From Alnus glutinosa (lineage: Eukaryota; Streptophyta; Magnoliopsida; Fagales; Betulaceae): a stretch of DNA of 64,000 nt. Position numbers and translations under genes: made by a program. Of this stretch, positions 11,544-22,153 are shown piece by piece (the stretch's first letter is position 1; every line of letters begins with the position of its first letter). The notes under the pieces were generated by a model. It saw only the letters and a program-made list of their open reading frames with translations, was not told where the DNA came from and did no database searches. Where the stretch lies: positions 12,572,654-12,636,653 of the forward strand of contig NC_084886.1 in the NCBI RefSeq assembly GCF_958979055.1. The letters run 5' to 3'.

Positions 11544-13438
11544 ATGTCAGCAAATCAGACTCGTAATTAGCTGATGTCATTGGAGTGTTGAACCTAGAAG
11601 GGAGTTAAATCTTTCTTATGAGCTTGTAGTTTTTAGCTCTCTACTTCTAATAAATTTGTTAGATATCCTTTGCCGTTACCTGCTCTTGATTTGCAGTATG
11701 GTCTGGCTACATTGTGAGCTTCTTTATTTAGATTATAAAATAATTGTTTCATCAGGTTTTTTGTGTGTTCTACCGTTGGCATACAGGCTGTATCTGATGA
11801 TGAAGCTGAAAGGTATGAGAGGGCGTTTATTCTCCAGCTACTAGGTTCTGACGGCTCTAGTAGTGGCAAAGAGGTACTACTTTCTCAGTTTAGCCCTTTG
11901 ATTTGTATAGTTGAATGGTCTTGTGAATCGGTTGTTCTGTGTAAGACTTGCTAATCAGGATATGTGGTTTATGAAGTTTAACAAACTTTTGGACATTTTG
12001 ACATGTGAGCAAATTATGCAAATGAATATTCACTCATTGCTATGTATGTCGCCCTTACCTATTCGATGTTTGGGCTTCTTGTGGGGTAATTTAGCTCCTA
12101 CTTATGAATTCTGGATTTCCCCAGCTATGTTGCATGAACATTGGTATGTTTTCACATGTCAATACTTGGAAATAGATCTGGTTGAGTCTTGGGATTGCTG
12201 AAGAATGCTTAACAGATGTGCCTGTTTAGCTTAGCATGTTCATCATGGTACTGAAATGACATGCCTGTGGTATAAAGAGGTAAGAAAATTAGCATATTGA
12301 AACAGCTGCCTTTGGTTATAATTATCTTTATCGGTCTGATGCACTTGTTAGGTATGTGTCCCATTTGTACACGGCATGGGACATCATACATTTAAAAATC
12401 TTGGTTCTTGGATATGGCCTGTTAAACTTGCATGTTTTAGATATTTTAACCCCAAAGAACTGAGTTGGATGCATCTAGGTTTTTGTTAGTATATGGTGTT
12501 TGATTTTTGTAGTAAATTATGCTATAAAGAGTTGTGCTCATATTTGATTTAGGCCACTTTTCACATGTTCTGGTACTTAGTTTTTACTCTATTTAGACCT
12601 TTTGAATTGTAAGATGATCAAGTCCCTGATTACGATTTTCTGAAGTGGGTCTCTTTATTACAGTTTCTTAAATAGTCTGAAATTGCAGAGTATGTCTTCG
12701 TGTATTGATTTACTCTGTTTTATTTTGTTGTGCTGTTACACTTACTGACATTACAAGATTTGTTATGGGTTCTCTTTGAATGGACTAGGATTTGAAGACA
12801 ACCAAAATTGGAGCAAGCTTAGGCTGGAAAACCTTGCATCTAGAACATTAGCAAAGGTATGTCTGTTAGCCTCTTGCAAAATCATGTTGTAATGTGCTTA
12901 TATTGCCATGGCATTATTCCAGATAGGCCTCCTTTGCATGCAAGATCCTCTGCTAATACATGCCATTCAATATGATAGTTGATTTATTAGATAATTGCTT
13001 GACATGCTTAACCTATTAAAGAATATTCTTCCCTAAAAAAAAAATTAGTCAGTATTCCTATTGGTGAATGACCCAACTTTAGGAGTTAAGGACCAAAGTT
13101 ATTTCAATTGTCAGATTGTTCATGAAGATGAAGACTTTTGATAATTGTTCTGTTTATATTACTTCTTTGTATTTATGTTTTACATAAGAAGAATGGCTGT
13201 CTATTTTTCTATTGTTTGCTGTTCTCTATTGCTTGGCCAGGTTGGTATGGCATGAATTCTCTGTTTTTGAAAAAATTGAATAGGCAAAGTTCTTTGGTCC
13301 ATGCTTTACATGTGGGTTTGTTTGCTTTAAAATAAATATGAGGATCTCGGCATTGAAAAAAGGGCAAGAGTAGTTTACCCGATTGGCATGATTATTATTA
13401 TTATTATTATTTGATTTTTTTTGTGTAGGCCCGAAAAA
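11544..13438 (+). other. MULE interior with exon-like segments of unknown origin
   Basis: Two segments have exon character on the + strand. 11787-11873 is bounded by a 3' AG (ATACAG) and a 5' GTACTA and encodes AVSDDEAERYERAFILQLLG plus SDGSSSGKE without stops. 12789-12856 is bounded by CTAG and GTATGT; in one frame it reads FEDNQNWSKLRLENLASRTL. Joined directly in phase they run into a stop, so they are not a continuous coding sequence as they stand. A further acceptor-like TTTTGTGTAG ends at 13429, ten bases before the GRF start codon, suggesting a spliced 5' leader for that gene. I do not recognise the parent gene. A fourth captured host fragment is possible. Confidence 0.45.
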
Positions 13439-15270
13439 ATGTCAGTAAATAGTGATGCGTCAATACCCCATCCATTATGTTACTGTGGAGTGCATGCACG
13501 TTTAAGGTACTCATGGACTAGTGACAACCCCGGAAGAAAGTGGTACGGTTGTATAAAGTATAAGGTAATTTTAAAATTAAGGGTTAAATACCATATTGGT
13601 ACCTGAGTTTTACGTGATTTTAAATTTAGTACCTCAGTTTTGTTTTGTATCATAGATGGTACCTGAATTAAGGGTAAAAACCCATTTGGTACCTCTGTTA
13701 GATTTTCCGTCTGAATTTTAACATCTCCCCACGTGTTAACCGCTGAGGTTGACACGTGGAACTAAATAAAAAAAAATTAAAAATTAAAAATTGAAATCTT
13801 AAAAAAATGATTAAAAATAATAAAATTTTAAAAAAGAAAATTAAAAAAAGAAAAAAGAAGAGGGGTGGCTGAGCCACCCCCTTGGCTGGTCTGGCCAGTC
13901 TGGGGTGGCCCAACCACCCCCCTTGGGGTGGCTCGGCCACCCCATGGTAGAAAAAAAGAAAAAAAAAAATATTATGGGTTTTGGCCCTTGGGGGTGGCCG
14001 AACCACCCCCTAGGGCCATGGGGGTGGATCGGCCACCCCCAGTCCGGCCGGTATGGGGGTGGCCGAACCACCCCCATGGCCCTAGGGGGTGGTTCGGCCA
14101 CCCCCAAGGGCCAAAACCCATAAAAAAAAAAAAAATTGAGGGTTTGCCCTTGGGGGTGGCCGAACCACCCTCTAGGGCCACGGGGGTGGTTCGGCCACCC
14201 CCATACAGGCCGGCCTGGGGTGGCCGAACCACCCCAGTGGCCCTAGGGGGTGGTTCGGCCACCCCCAAGAGCCAAAACCCATCCAAAAAGAAATTGAGGG
14301 TTTGCCCTTGGGGTGGCCGAACCACCCCCATGGGCCACGGGGGTGGTTCGGCCACCCCAGGCCGGCCTGTATGGGGGTGGCCGAACCACCCCCGTGGCCC
14401 TAGAGGGTGGTTCGGCCACCCACAGTCCGGCCGGTCTGGGGGTGGCCGAACCACCCCCTAGGGCCAAAACCCTTCAAAAAAAAATTTTTTTTTTTTTTTT
14501 TTTTTTTTTTCAACTGTGGGGTGGCCGAACCACCCCATAGGGGGTGGTTCGGCCACCCTAGACCGGCCAGACCGGCCAAGGGGGTGGCTCAGCCACCCCT
14601 CTTCTTTTTTCTTTTTTTAATTTTCTTTTTTGAAATTTTATTATTTTTTATCATTTTTTAAAGATTTCAATTTTTTATTTTTAATTTTTTTTATGTAGTG
14701 GCACGTGTCAACCTCAGCGGTTGACACGTGGCGAGACGTTAAAATTCGGACGGAAAATCTAACAGAAGTACCAAATGGGTTTTTACCCTTAATTCAGGTA
14801 CCACCTATGATACAAAACAAAACTGAGGTACTAAATTTAAAATCACGTAAAACTCAGGTACCAATAGGGTATTTAACCCTAAAATTAATTATTTGTGCTT
14901 TATGTTTTCCTTAGTAATTTATGACATTTACTATTATGTTTTAACGCAGAAAGCTGGGGATTGTGATTTTTTTATGTGGGCTGATAACCGAATGACTTCT
15001 TATGAGAAGAGATTGGAGGAACATATGAGAGACATAGAGGAAGGGAGACGGGCTGATATTAAGAAAATTGAGAAGATGACAATGGCCAATATTGACAGAC
15101 TTGAGAAACTAATTGAAACAAGACACAACGAACAATATGAGAGACTTCGGTTGGAGTTGGGTCTTAATAGAAAGATGTTTTGGGCAGCAGTAGTTGTAAT
15201 CATTTTGGGCATTGTAATTTATTTTAGTAGTTATAGCAGTTCTAAAGTTAGCTACTTAATGTTAGAATGA
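13439..15270 (+). CDS. GRF-type zinc-finger, coiled-coil, membrane-anchored protein (At4g04775-like), two exons
   Basis: Join 13439-13564 and 14950-15270, giving 148 residues. The intron has GT at 13565 and ends ACGCAG. The junction lies inside the GRF zinc finger: exon 1 gives CYCGVHARLRYSWTSDNPGR then KWYGC, exon 2 gives DCDFFMWAD, so the Cys-x-Cys...Cys...Cys metal site and the GR-F/FW signature are complete. A charged coiled coil (about residues 55-115) and one C-terminal transmembrane helix (MFWAAVVVIILGIVIYFSSY) follow. GRF domains bind single-stranded nucleic acid in other proteins (known); this plant subfamily has no established role. It is convergent with the transposase gene and sits inside the MULE, so it may be a second, mudrB-like element gene (inference). 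The intron holds a 1.3-kb foldback element but the exons are unbroken. Confidence 0.8.
13581..14879. mobile_element. Foldback MULE-type element nested in the GRF intron (1,299 bp)
   Basis: Perfect 9-bp duplications TAAAATTAA flank it (13572-13580 and 14880-14888). Termini are GGGTTAAATACC and its complement, and about 180 bp at each end are nearly perfect inverted repeats (GGTACCTGAGTTTTACGTGA...). The arms continue inward through AT-rich DNA into a 600-bp core of short palindromes such as GGGGGTGGCCGAACCACCCC repeated many times in both orientations. No transposase is present. Removing it leaves a GRF intron of about 77 bp, a normal plant size, so it inserted into a pre-existing intron. Open frames over the GC-rich core are artefacts of the palindromic repeat. 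Confidence 0.9.
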
Positions 15271-16157
15271 AGGATGAAAACATTATTAGGTTAAAAATTG
15301 TCATTGTCAGATATTTTATGTTCTTATTAGTTTCAGAATAGAAGTGGTTAGGCAGAAGTGGTTGAATGAAACCTTACTTTTGCCACTTGGATTTCCCCCA
15401 TATATAATGATTGACAGGTCTATTTAAATGCTATTTAACATCTCTTTTCTATAGTAGTAGATATGTAAGTGCATTAGCAACTTTAAATCTGAAGGAGGAG
15501 ATCGAAGAAAATGATCAAATGGCAGTGCTATGTTCGGGTTTTTGTCGTCATTTGACATTGGTCTTTGTTGGGTAGTCAAGAAAGTTTTCCATTTCCTCTT
15601 TCTTAGCCACCAAACAAGAATTATTTCCACCAAAAAACAACTAAGGATGATGATTTCAACCAAAGACAAAAGTGCTTGGATGGTGATTTCACTAATTTCC
15701 ACATTTCTATCCACCCTTTGTAGCAGACAAAGACAACTCCTCCAATATCAAGAATTGACCTCAGAGAATCATATCTTTGCAAATGGAATCTAATTTTAAT
15801 GAGTATTTGGCTGTCCATTTGAATTTAATCTACTACTTTAAAGGTTTCGTTTCCGTCAATGAAGGATGCCAACTAAAGAACTACTGTGAGTCATACATAG
15901 ACAAACAACAATAACACCACCACCCACAACAATTAACATATCATCATGAGAATAGAAGATAATTAAAGAAACGCACAAAACTGAGCTCCGAGTCTCATCG
16001 TGAGAATTGGCACTAGATTGAAAGCTCTATTTTCATTCATACAAGCAAAGGCTCATCAGTTAAAGACAACCATAAAGTGACAAAAGTGGGTCACATAAAT
16101 TCATATAAAAGCTTCTCTACAACAAACCCTCCCCAATTAGACTTGCTCCTCTGCAAT
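15271..16157. other. MULE interior, unassigned
   Basis: Follows the stop codon of the GRF gene and presumably contains the 3' ends of both convergent transcription units. No domain recognised on either strand. Confidence 0.5.
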
Positions 16158-17086
16158 TTAGAAGCTGGATTCTATCATAGGAACTGACCCACCAGCTGCC
16201 ACGCTGCAATCATTTTTGAAAAACAATAAATACAACAAGCAATAGCTATTCAACAAATAATAATCTTGCAACGACAATGACTAATCTTGAAGCAAGTTTC
16301 TATTCTATTCTACTCACCCTGAATAGGGTCTCAAGCTTGTTTTTCACAAGATAGTACTCTTGTTTTACTTGTTGCAGACATCTCAGGCACTTGCAATCCA
16401 ACATCCTCTTTGATACAAAAATATTTTTGTCTTCCAAATTTCAGATTCAATTGCTGATAAAGAAAAAGAAAAAGGTAAGAGTATAATAACTCACCCTTCA
16501 GCGTTCTGTTCCTCACAGAAGTTGCGGAAAGCAACACAGGCATTTTTGACTCTCTGAGCACCCACGCTGTTAACCAGAAAACACATTTGTTTCTCAAGTA
16601 AAAGAAGATTAAAAAAAAAAGTTCTACATGACTGATAGAGTACTCTTTTGTTTTTATTTACATACTAAATCAAATTTTCTTAAGAATTTGAGTGTGTAAA
16701 AGTGAGGTTCAAACAGAGTTGGAGAAACATTAAAAGAGCATAATTACTTGGGTAGAAACCAAAGATTCTAACGCAGACAAGGGAGTTGTCTTTTGTTTTT
16801 GTTTTATTTTTCGTTTTCATCCTTCATTTTTTTTTTCTCATAAAAACAAAAGGAAAAACAAAGCTAGTGGTGGATAAAATAACTGAAATTTATGTGTACC
16901 TGGCGCTGCTACCCTTGAACTGGTGAACATGAGCATCAATCTTTTTGAAATGAACGCTTTGCTGATCTCTGTAGAAAGAAAAAGGAAAAGGAAAACCCCA
17001 AGAACAAAGAAATAACTTTTATGCTCAACTCAAAAGTATCCAAAACCAAACCATCTCAGAAAAAAGGAAATCCAAGAGGATTATAT

Positions 17087-17150
<64 letters not shown>

Positions 17151-17230
17151 ATCCTCACAGAGCTCTGGTGATATCATTGAGAAGCTTCTCAGAATCTTTA
17201 AAGAAAGAGTACACAAAAAATGCCTGACTT
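16158..17230 (-). pseudogene. Captured histidine-containing phosphotransfer protein (AHP) gene fragment, introns retained
   Basis: Minus-strand segments give an AHP read in order: about 17230-17159 (YSFFKDSEKLLNDITRA), 16968-16900 (DQQSVHFKKIDAHVHQFKGS), 16566-16495 (VGAQRVKNACVAFRNFCEEQ), about 16395-16318 (CLRCLQQVKQEYYLVKNKLE then TLFR), and 16206-16158 (VAAGGSVPMIESSF and stop). HVHQFKGSS contains the phospho-accepting His of cytokinin-signalling AHPs. The N-terminal helix is missing. Junctions between the first three segments keep phase with GT-AG sites, but the last two do not join cleanly, so it is probably non-functional. It lies downstream of and parallel to the transposase gene and glutathione peroxidase piece. 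Retained introns indicate DNA-level capture rather than retroposition. Confidence 0.85.
17091..17145. repeat. (GA)n microsatellite
   Basis: About 27 GA units within an AHP intron of the captured fragment. Confidence 0.95.
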
Positions 17231-17427
17231 CTATGTGGCCATCATATACAAACATTAAAGGACTTTCAACTGATAAGCTGTTTATGCAGTAATTTAAAAA
17301 AGTCAGGATCAATGGATTACAGTCTGACTTGGATAACAAGTTTGACTTTAGAAGAGTTAAAATCAAAACAAGCTAAAAACTTATGATCATTATGTGCGAT
17401 ACTGAAATATACACATATCCAAATTAC

Positions 17428-17647
17428 CTTTTGAAATATTGGATAGTTAGCTTTGTATCTTGTGCATGGAAATGCTAAGATCTCAAAACCTGCAATCACC
17501 CAAGACAATCCTCAACTACAAACAAACAAATTTAAATAAAAACTAATATAAATGATCTAGTTGCGGTGCACAGAAGGCAATATTATGAACACAAACCTTT
17601 GTCCATGTATCTGTTGTAAAGCTCAATCAACTGGGTGTAGTTCGTAT
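17428..17647 (-). pseudogene. Captured glutathione peroxidase fragment, two exons
   Basis: Exon 17647-17597 encodes NYTQLIELYNRYMDKG and exon 17489-17428 encodes FEILAFPCTRYKANYPIFQK. They join in phase through a GT-AG intron. Plant GPX reads NYTEL...YK-QG-FEILAFPCNQF...CTRFKAEYPIFDK. The piece between the Cys of FPC and the Cys of CTR, including the conserved NQF segment, has been precisely deleted. The N-terminal redox Cys region and C-terminus are absent. It is therefore a catalytically dead fragment. It lies between the transposase-VARICOSE gene and the AHP fragment in the same orientation, as expected of serial capture by a Pack-MULE. Confidence 0.85.
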
Positions 17648-17918
17648 CTGAAAACCCACCGTTTATTCAAAATCAACCAACCAAAATGTAAAGAAAAAAT
17701 AAATAAATAACATAAAAAAGAAAATAGCATACACCGTCCAAAATTCACCTACATCTCTTTAGCTAGTACACAACATATATGAACATCATATAAGAACCAA
17801 AAAAAAAAAAAAAATTACTATAAAATAAAATAGAGTCGTCAATCTTTTCCAATACATCCAGGAGTCCATTAGCTCCATTACAGCTCCGACACAAATACCA
17901 TTAACTATCATATTGGCC

Positions 17919-20900
17919 TCAAGGTGGAAGTAAACCATTCATCAGAAGACGTATAGTTGACCGCATAGCATCAGTAATTGTCGGCAGGACACTTATATGG
18001 TTGAGTGCGGCATAGACTTGATTGAAGATGGGCCGCACATGCATTTCAATTGCCGGATCAGTTGGAATTATGGAATTAAAAACGTCTGTCACCCAAGCAA
18101 TTATTTCGGCTGGGTTGGTATTGAAACAATAGGGTAAAAGCCAGAACAACTGGAGTAATACTTCTTGACTCAAAGGCAGAGGATCCATAGTCAAGACCCA
18201 CCGTATATCAACCTGAAAATCAACGTTAATATTCAGACATCTAAAATGGATGCATTTTAATAACACAATACTATCAATTGATTTACCTGGGAGCATAGCC
18301 AATTCACAATTGACACATCACGCATTTGTAAGGCTGTACTGAAAGCCTCTTGGTATTTGTGTTGGCTTATCAATGTAGATAACAAATTTATGGGGTCCAT
18401 TGACAAATTCACCTAATACACACATGATTCGTTTCCCTTATTGTACGCATATGAATGAATGCCAACACAGAATTTGAAAAACACAAATTATACCTGAGAA
18501 AGAATAGAATGATGGTGACTACTGAACGTGTGAGCAACTGTCGATGACGAAGCGACAGAATCCTGCAAAAACAGACACTGAATAAGTACGTGAAATATCA
18601 AATAATTGTCAAAAACCAATTAATAAATAAAGAGATGTTGGCTAATCACCTGAGTACTATGATCGTGAGCTGCAGAAGGCATAGAAGGCAATGGAGATTG
18701 ACTAGTGTTGTCTTGATTTTCCGTTGATTTGGAGGCCTACAATTAAAAAATGGTTTATGCAATGTGGAGAAGTACACATGTTTTTTAAGTAAGTAAAATG
18801 TGGACAGAAGTAATAAAAAAATTAAATAATAAATAATAAATTCACTAACTTGATTTTTTCGTTTCTTCGTTTTATCATTGTTGTTTCTTGGTGGCTTGCT
18901 CGATACTTTGGATTTCTTCACCACTGTTTCTATAACAGACACCTTTCTCTTTGTTCGTGGTCTCCCTTTACAGTCAATCTTCACAGGACTAAACACCTTT
19001 TTGCAGCTAGAAGATGCGACAGTAGCTGGAATGCCAAAAGATTGATTTTCGCAACGCCACAACTCTTTTAATTGATCAATTTTTTCCATTAGTTCCATGC
19101 AACGTTTCTCTGTGTTTACTGACGTGAGCGACAATAATTCTTCCAAATTGTTTCTCACTTTGTCATGTATTTGGGCATGTGGATTATCACTAATGGCATC
19201 ATAACTACTCGTAACCTTCGAGTACTCTCGCTTAATATCTTTCATCCATCTGTCAAGAACATATCTTTGTGGCAAAGTTGTCACTTTCTTTGTCCGTAAC
19301 ACGGAAAGTGAATGCCTACATAGGATGCCTTTTACTTCAAACAATGCACATGTGCACTTCACTTCGAGTTCATTTTCATTGAAGTAAACAAGAAATGTCT
19401 TTTCTATTAAGTGATCTCCAACGGCAACATATTCAACAACTTCGATGGTAGAAATCGCACCTTCACTTTTGAGAAGAGCGTTATTACAAGACATCATTTT
19501 CACAAACTGCTCATGTACTTCTTTGAACTTCGCATTTGTGTAAACAACTTGAAACTGTTTCTCTAATTGCAAGGCGCTTATACATAAGATTGTGCGATTG
19601 AAAGAATCGAAATCAGCACGTGCCTCACTCTCGACCATTCTCCTTAAAGCGTTATCATATTCATCAACAAATTCTTTCAATGTGGTTCGTGAGTGTACGT
19701 AACCATCAAAAAATGCGTTCATACTTTCACTTCGCTGTGTAGTACTCATTCCCGCCCAAAACGTATCTTTCATGTATGCCGGCACCCAAAATGTCTGATC
19801 CATATATAACTCATTCAACCATGCATTATCATGAAGATTATACTTCTCCAGAAAATCTTTCCAATTTTCCTCATATTCTTCACATGTTTGAGAGTCATAC
19901 AAACATTTATTTATGGCACCCTTAATGCCATCAAAATTAGCATGTGATCCAAACTTTTCAGGCAATTTTTTTAAAATGTGCCACATACAATATCTATGAC
20001 GACTTTCAGGAAAAGCAATAGCGATTGCATTTTTCATAGCTCTATCCTGGTCTGTCATAATTGCTTTAGGGGCTTGGCCATTCATGCACTCCAACCAACA
20101 TTTAAACAACCACACAAATGTGTCTGTATCCTCTCTTGAAATTAGTCCTGCCCCCAAAAGTATAGATTGACCATGATGATTCACTCCTACAAAAGGAGCA
20201 AATGGCATGTCATATTTATTGGTCAAATACGTTGTGTCAAACGTAATAACATCTCCAAAGAAATCATACGCTGCCCTACTCCGTGCATCAGCCCAAAAAA
20301 CATTTCGTAACCTACAATCATCGTCCACATCTATTACGTAGTAGAAGCCACTATTCTGCTTTTGCATTCTTCTGAAGTAATCACAAAGTGCTTGAGCACC
20401 ACCTTTACCAAGATTGAGTTCTCTTGCCTTGTTAATATAATTCCGACAATCTCTCTCTCCAAAGGAAAGATTCTCAAACCCCCCACTTTCAACAACTAAT
20501 GAATTGAAATTTTTACACAAACGTATTCTTGCTCTGTCATTTAGCTCAAGTCTTCTTTTCGCAGCGTCACTAATTTTCTTATTGCTTCTAAAAAATCTCA
20601 CCTTGCTCGGGCTTAACGAATGATTATGCATCAACTCAACTTTACTCAAAAACCACGTTCCATCATCACATAAATTTGCACAAATCCTGGCACCACACCC
20701 TGTTTTATTTGAAACTGGAATTGGCTTCGCACAATCACTTGTTTTAGGTCGCTCTGCACCTCCACGAGTACATATAAGCATTACGTAACCTTTTCTACCC
20801 TTCTTTTTTCTCGAACTTCTCTGCGCTATACCAAACCCAGCTGACTTAGCATACTTCCTATAATAAGAACAGACTTCGTCTAATGAACTAAATGTCATTG

Positions 20901-21218
20901 ATTCTTTCGGTTCTTCAACTTTCTCATCATCCTTTAACACCACAGGTAGTACCACATTTTCTTCCTCATCATTCAACTCTTCATCTGAAATAAATGTCAT
21001 TAAATCCTTCGACTTCTCAAATTTTTCACCCATATCTATCCAAAAAAAGTATACAAAATGTGTTTATAAAAAAGCCTAGAATAATAATAAAGAAAAAACA
21101 AAACAAAACTATAACTCAAACAAAAGTAAAAAAACTAACCATTTTGACGATCATCTTGATGGGTTAGATCATCGTCAAATTCACCCTCATTATCCAATCG
21201 TGAACTTGAAGAGTCCAT
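17919..21218 (-). CDS. MULE transposase (FAR1/FRS-MURA type) fused in frame to the VARICOSE/EDC4 C-terminal domain
   Basis: Complement of 21140-21218, 18850-21035, 18650-18736, 18494-18562, 18287-18412 and 17919-18212; every intron is GT-AG and phase is kept, giving 946 residues. Residues about 75-167: FAR1 DNA-binding region ([22 protein letters not shown]). About 290-390: MULE DDE transposase ([20 protein letters not shown]; Asp293 and Asp355 in [11 protein letters not shown]; Glu463 in QRSESMN is a candidate third acid). About 587-601: SWIM finger CTC...CRH. A basic tail precedes two Ser-rich exons (756-807) of uncertain origin. Residues 808-946 match the VARICOSE/EDC4 C-terminus ([52 protein letters not shown]), which in EDC4 supports P-body decapping assembly. 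Both parts lack stops. Whether one protein is made is inference. Confidence 0.85.
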
Positions 21219-21824
21219 TTAGAAAAGTGCTATATTAAAAAGTAATATAAGTTAATTGAATGAAAAAACTAAACTACATAAAAGCTAAGCTCATAACCTT
21301 AAAAGCATGTAATTTGACAATATTATACAAATTAAACTACATAAAGGCAGTCATAGCACTAGCTTTTTAATGCCTTCATTTTTCCTCATGGAAGTCTGAC
21401 AATAAAAAACCATAGAAATCGCGAGTATGTTTTCCTCATTGTACAAAAGATGGGGCACTTTTCACTAGACATATAATGACATTGAACAACTGATACAACA
21501 ATTGTTCATAAAAAAAAAATAAATAAATAAATAAAAATTGTTTAGGATCTACTCAAACTTAAATAGACAAGGATCCAGGCAAAGTCACATATGATACCTA
21601 AACCAACCAGACTTGCGAGATAAGTACATTCAGATTTACTAAAAAAAAAAGATAGAAAACTAACTCAAGAACCAAACTGATCAAGCATATACACATGCGA
21701 ATGAATGCTAAATGAATTTTTAACCAACATCAATTAATTAAAAAGAATTTTTTTTTTAAAAAAAAAAAAAAAAAAACACAAAGAAATAATGTTATTTACA
21801 GATTATAGGTTCCAAGAGAGAACA

Positions 21825-22025
21825 CCCATCAAGGTACTAGTGGACAAAGGGCGGGCTTTGGATGAGCCGTAGTAGACTCGAACATCTTGGGTTCGATTCC
21901 ATACTAGGAGTTCTCCTGGATTACTTGATACATGGTTCTGAGGGGTTGGGTTGTGTGTCTGAGGTTTACTCTCCAGAGGTGGGTCTGAAGGGCCCTACCT
22001 TGGTGAAGTTCCATGTCCTCAAAAA
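21825..22025 (+). mobile_element. tRNA-derived SINE nested in the MULE
   Basis: Carries a GGGTTCGATTCC box-B-like motif (21889-21900) with an upstream GGATGAGCCGTAG-like box A, and ends in an A-rich tail after TTCCATGTCCTC. An 8-bp duplication AGAGAACA flanks it (21817-21824 and 22026-22033). It lies between the transposase start codon and the right TIR, in the likely leader or promoter region. Confidence 0.65.
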
Positions 22026-22153
22026 AGAGAACAAAGCAAATATCTCCCTTGACAGAGTATGTATCTGGATATTTTAGCAAAAAGAAGCTCAAGACAAATC
22101 CTCCAAAACAAACTAAAAATGAAAATCAAATCCTTACTTACCCAAATAATCAG

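Noticed and set aside
10603..11544. 294- and 259-codon open frames on opposite strands
   Set aside because: They arise from the GC-rich minisatellite of the MULE's left TIR; both strands are open and the peptides are tandem repeats.
14000..14560. Possible CRISPR-like array (regular short palindromic repeats)
   Set aside because: Plant nuclear DNA; the repeats are contiguous palindromes in a foldback transposon, with no unique spacers or cas genes.
13841..14661. Gly/Pro-rich open frames (e.g. 198 codons at 13865)
   Set aside because: Products of the palindromic GGGGTGGCC core of the foldback element, open on both strands.
18850..21035. Domesticated FAR1/FHY3 transcription factor gene rather than transposase
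   Set aside because: It sits between TIRs with an exact 9-bp duplication, so it is treated as the element's transposase; the protein fold alone cannot separate the two.
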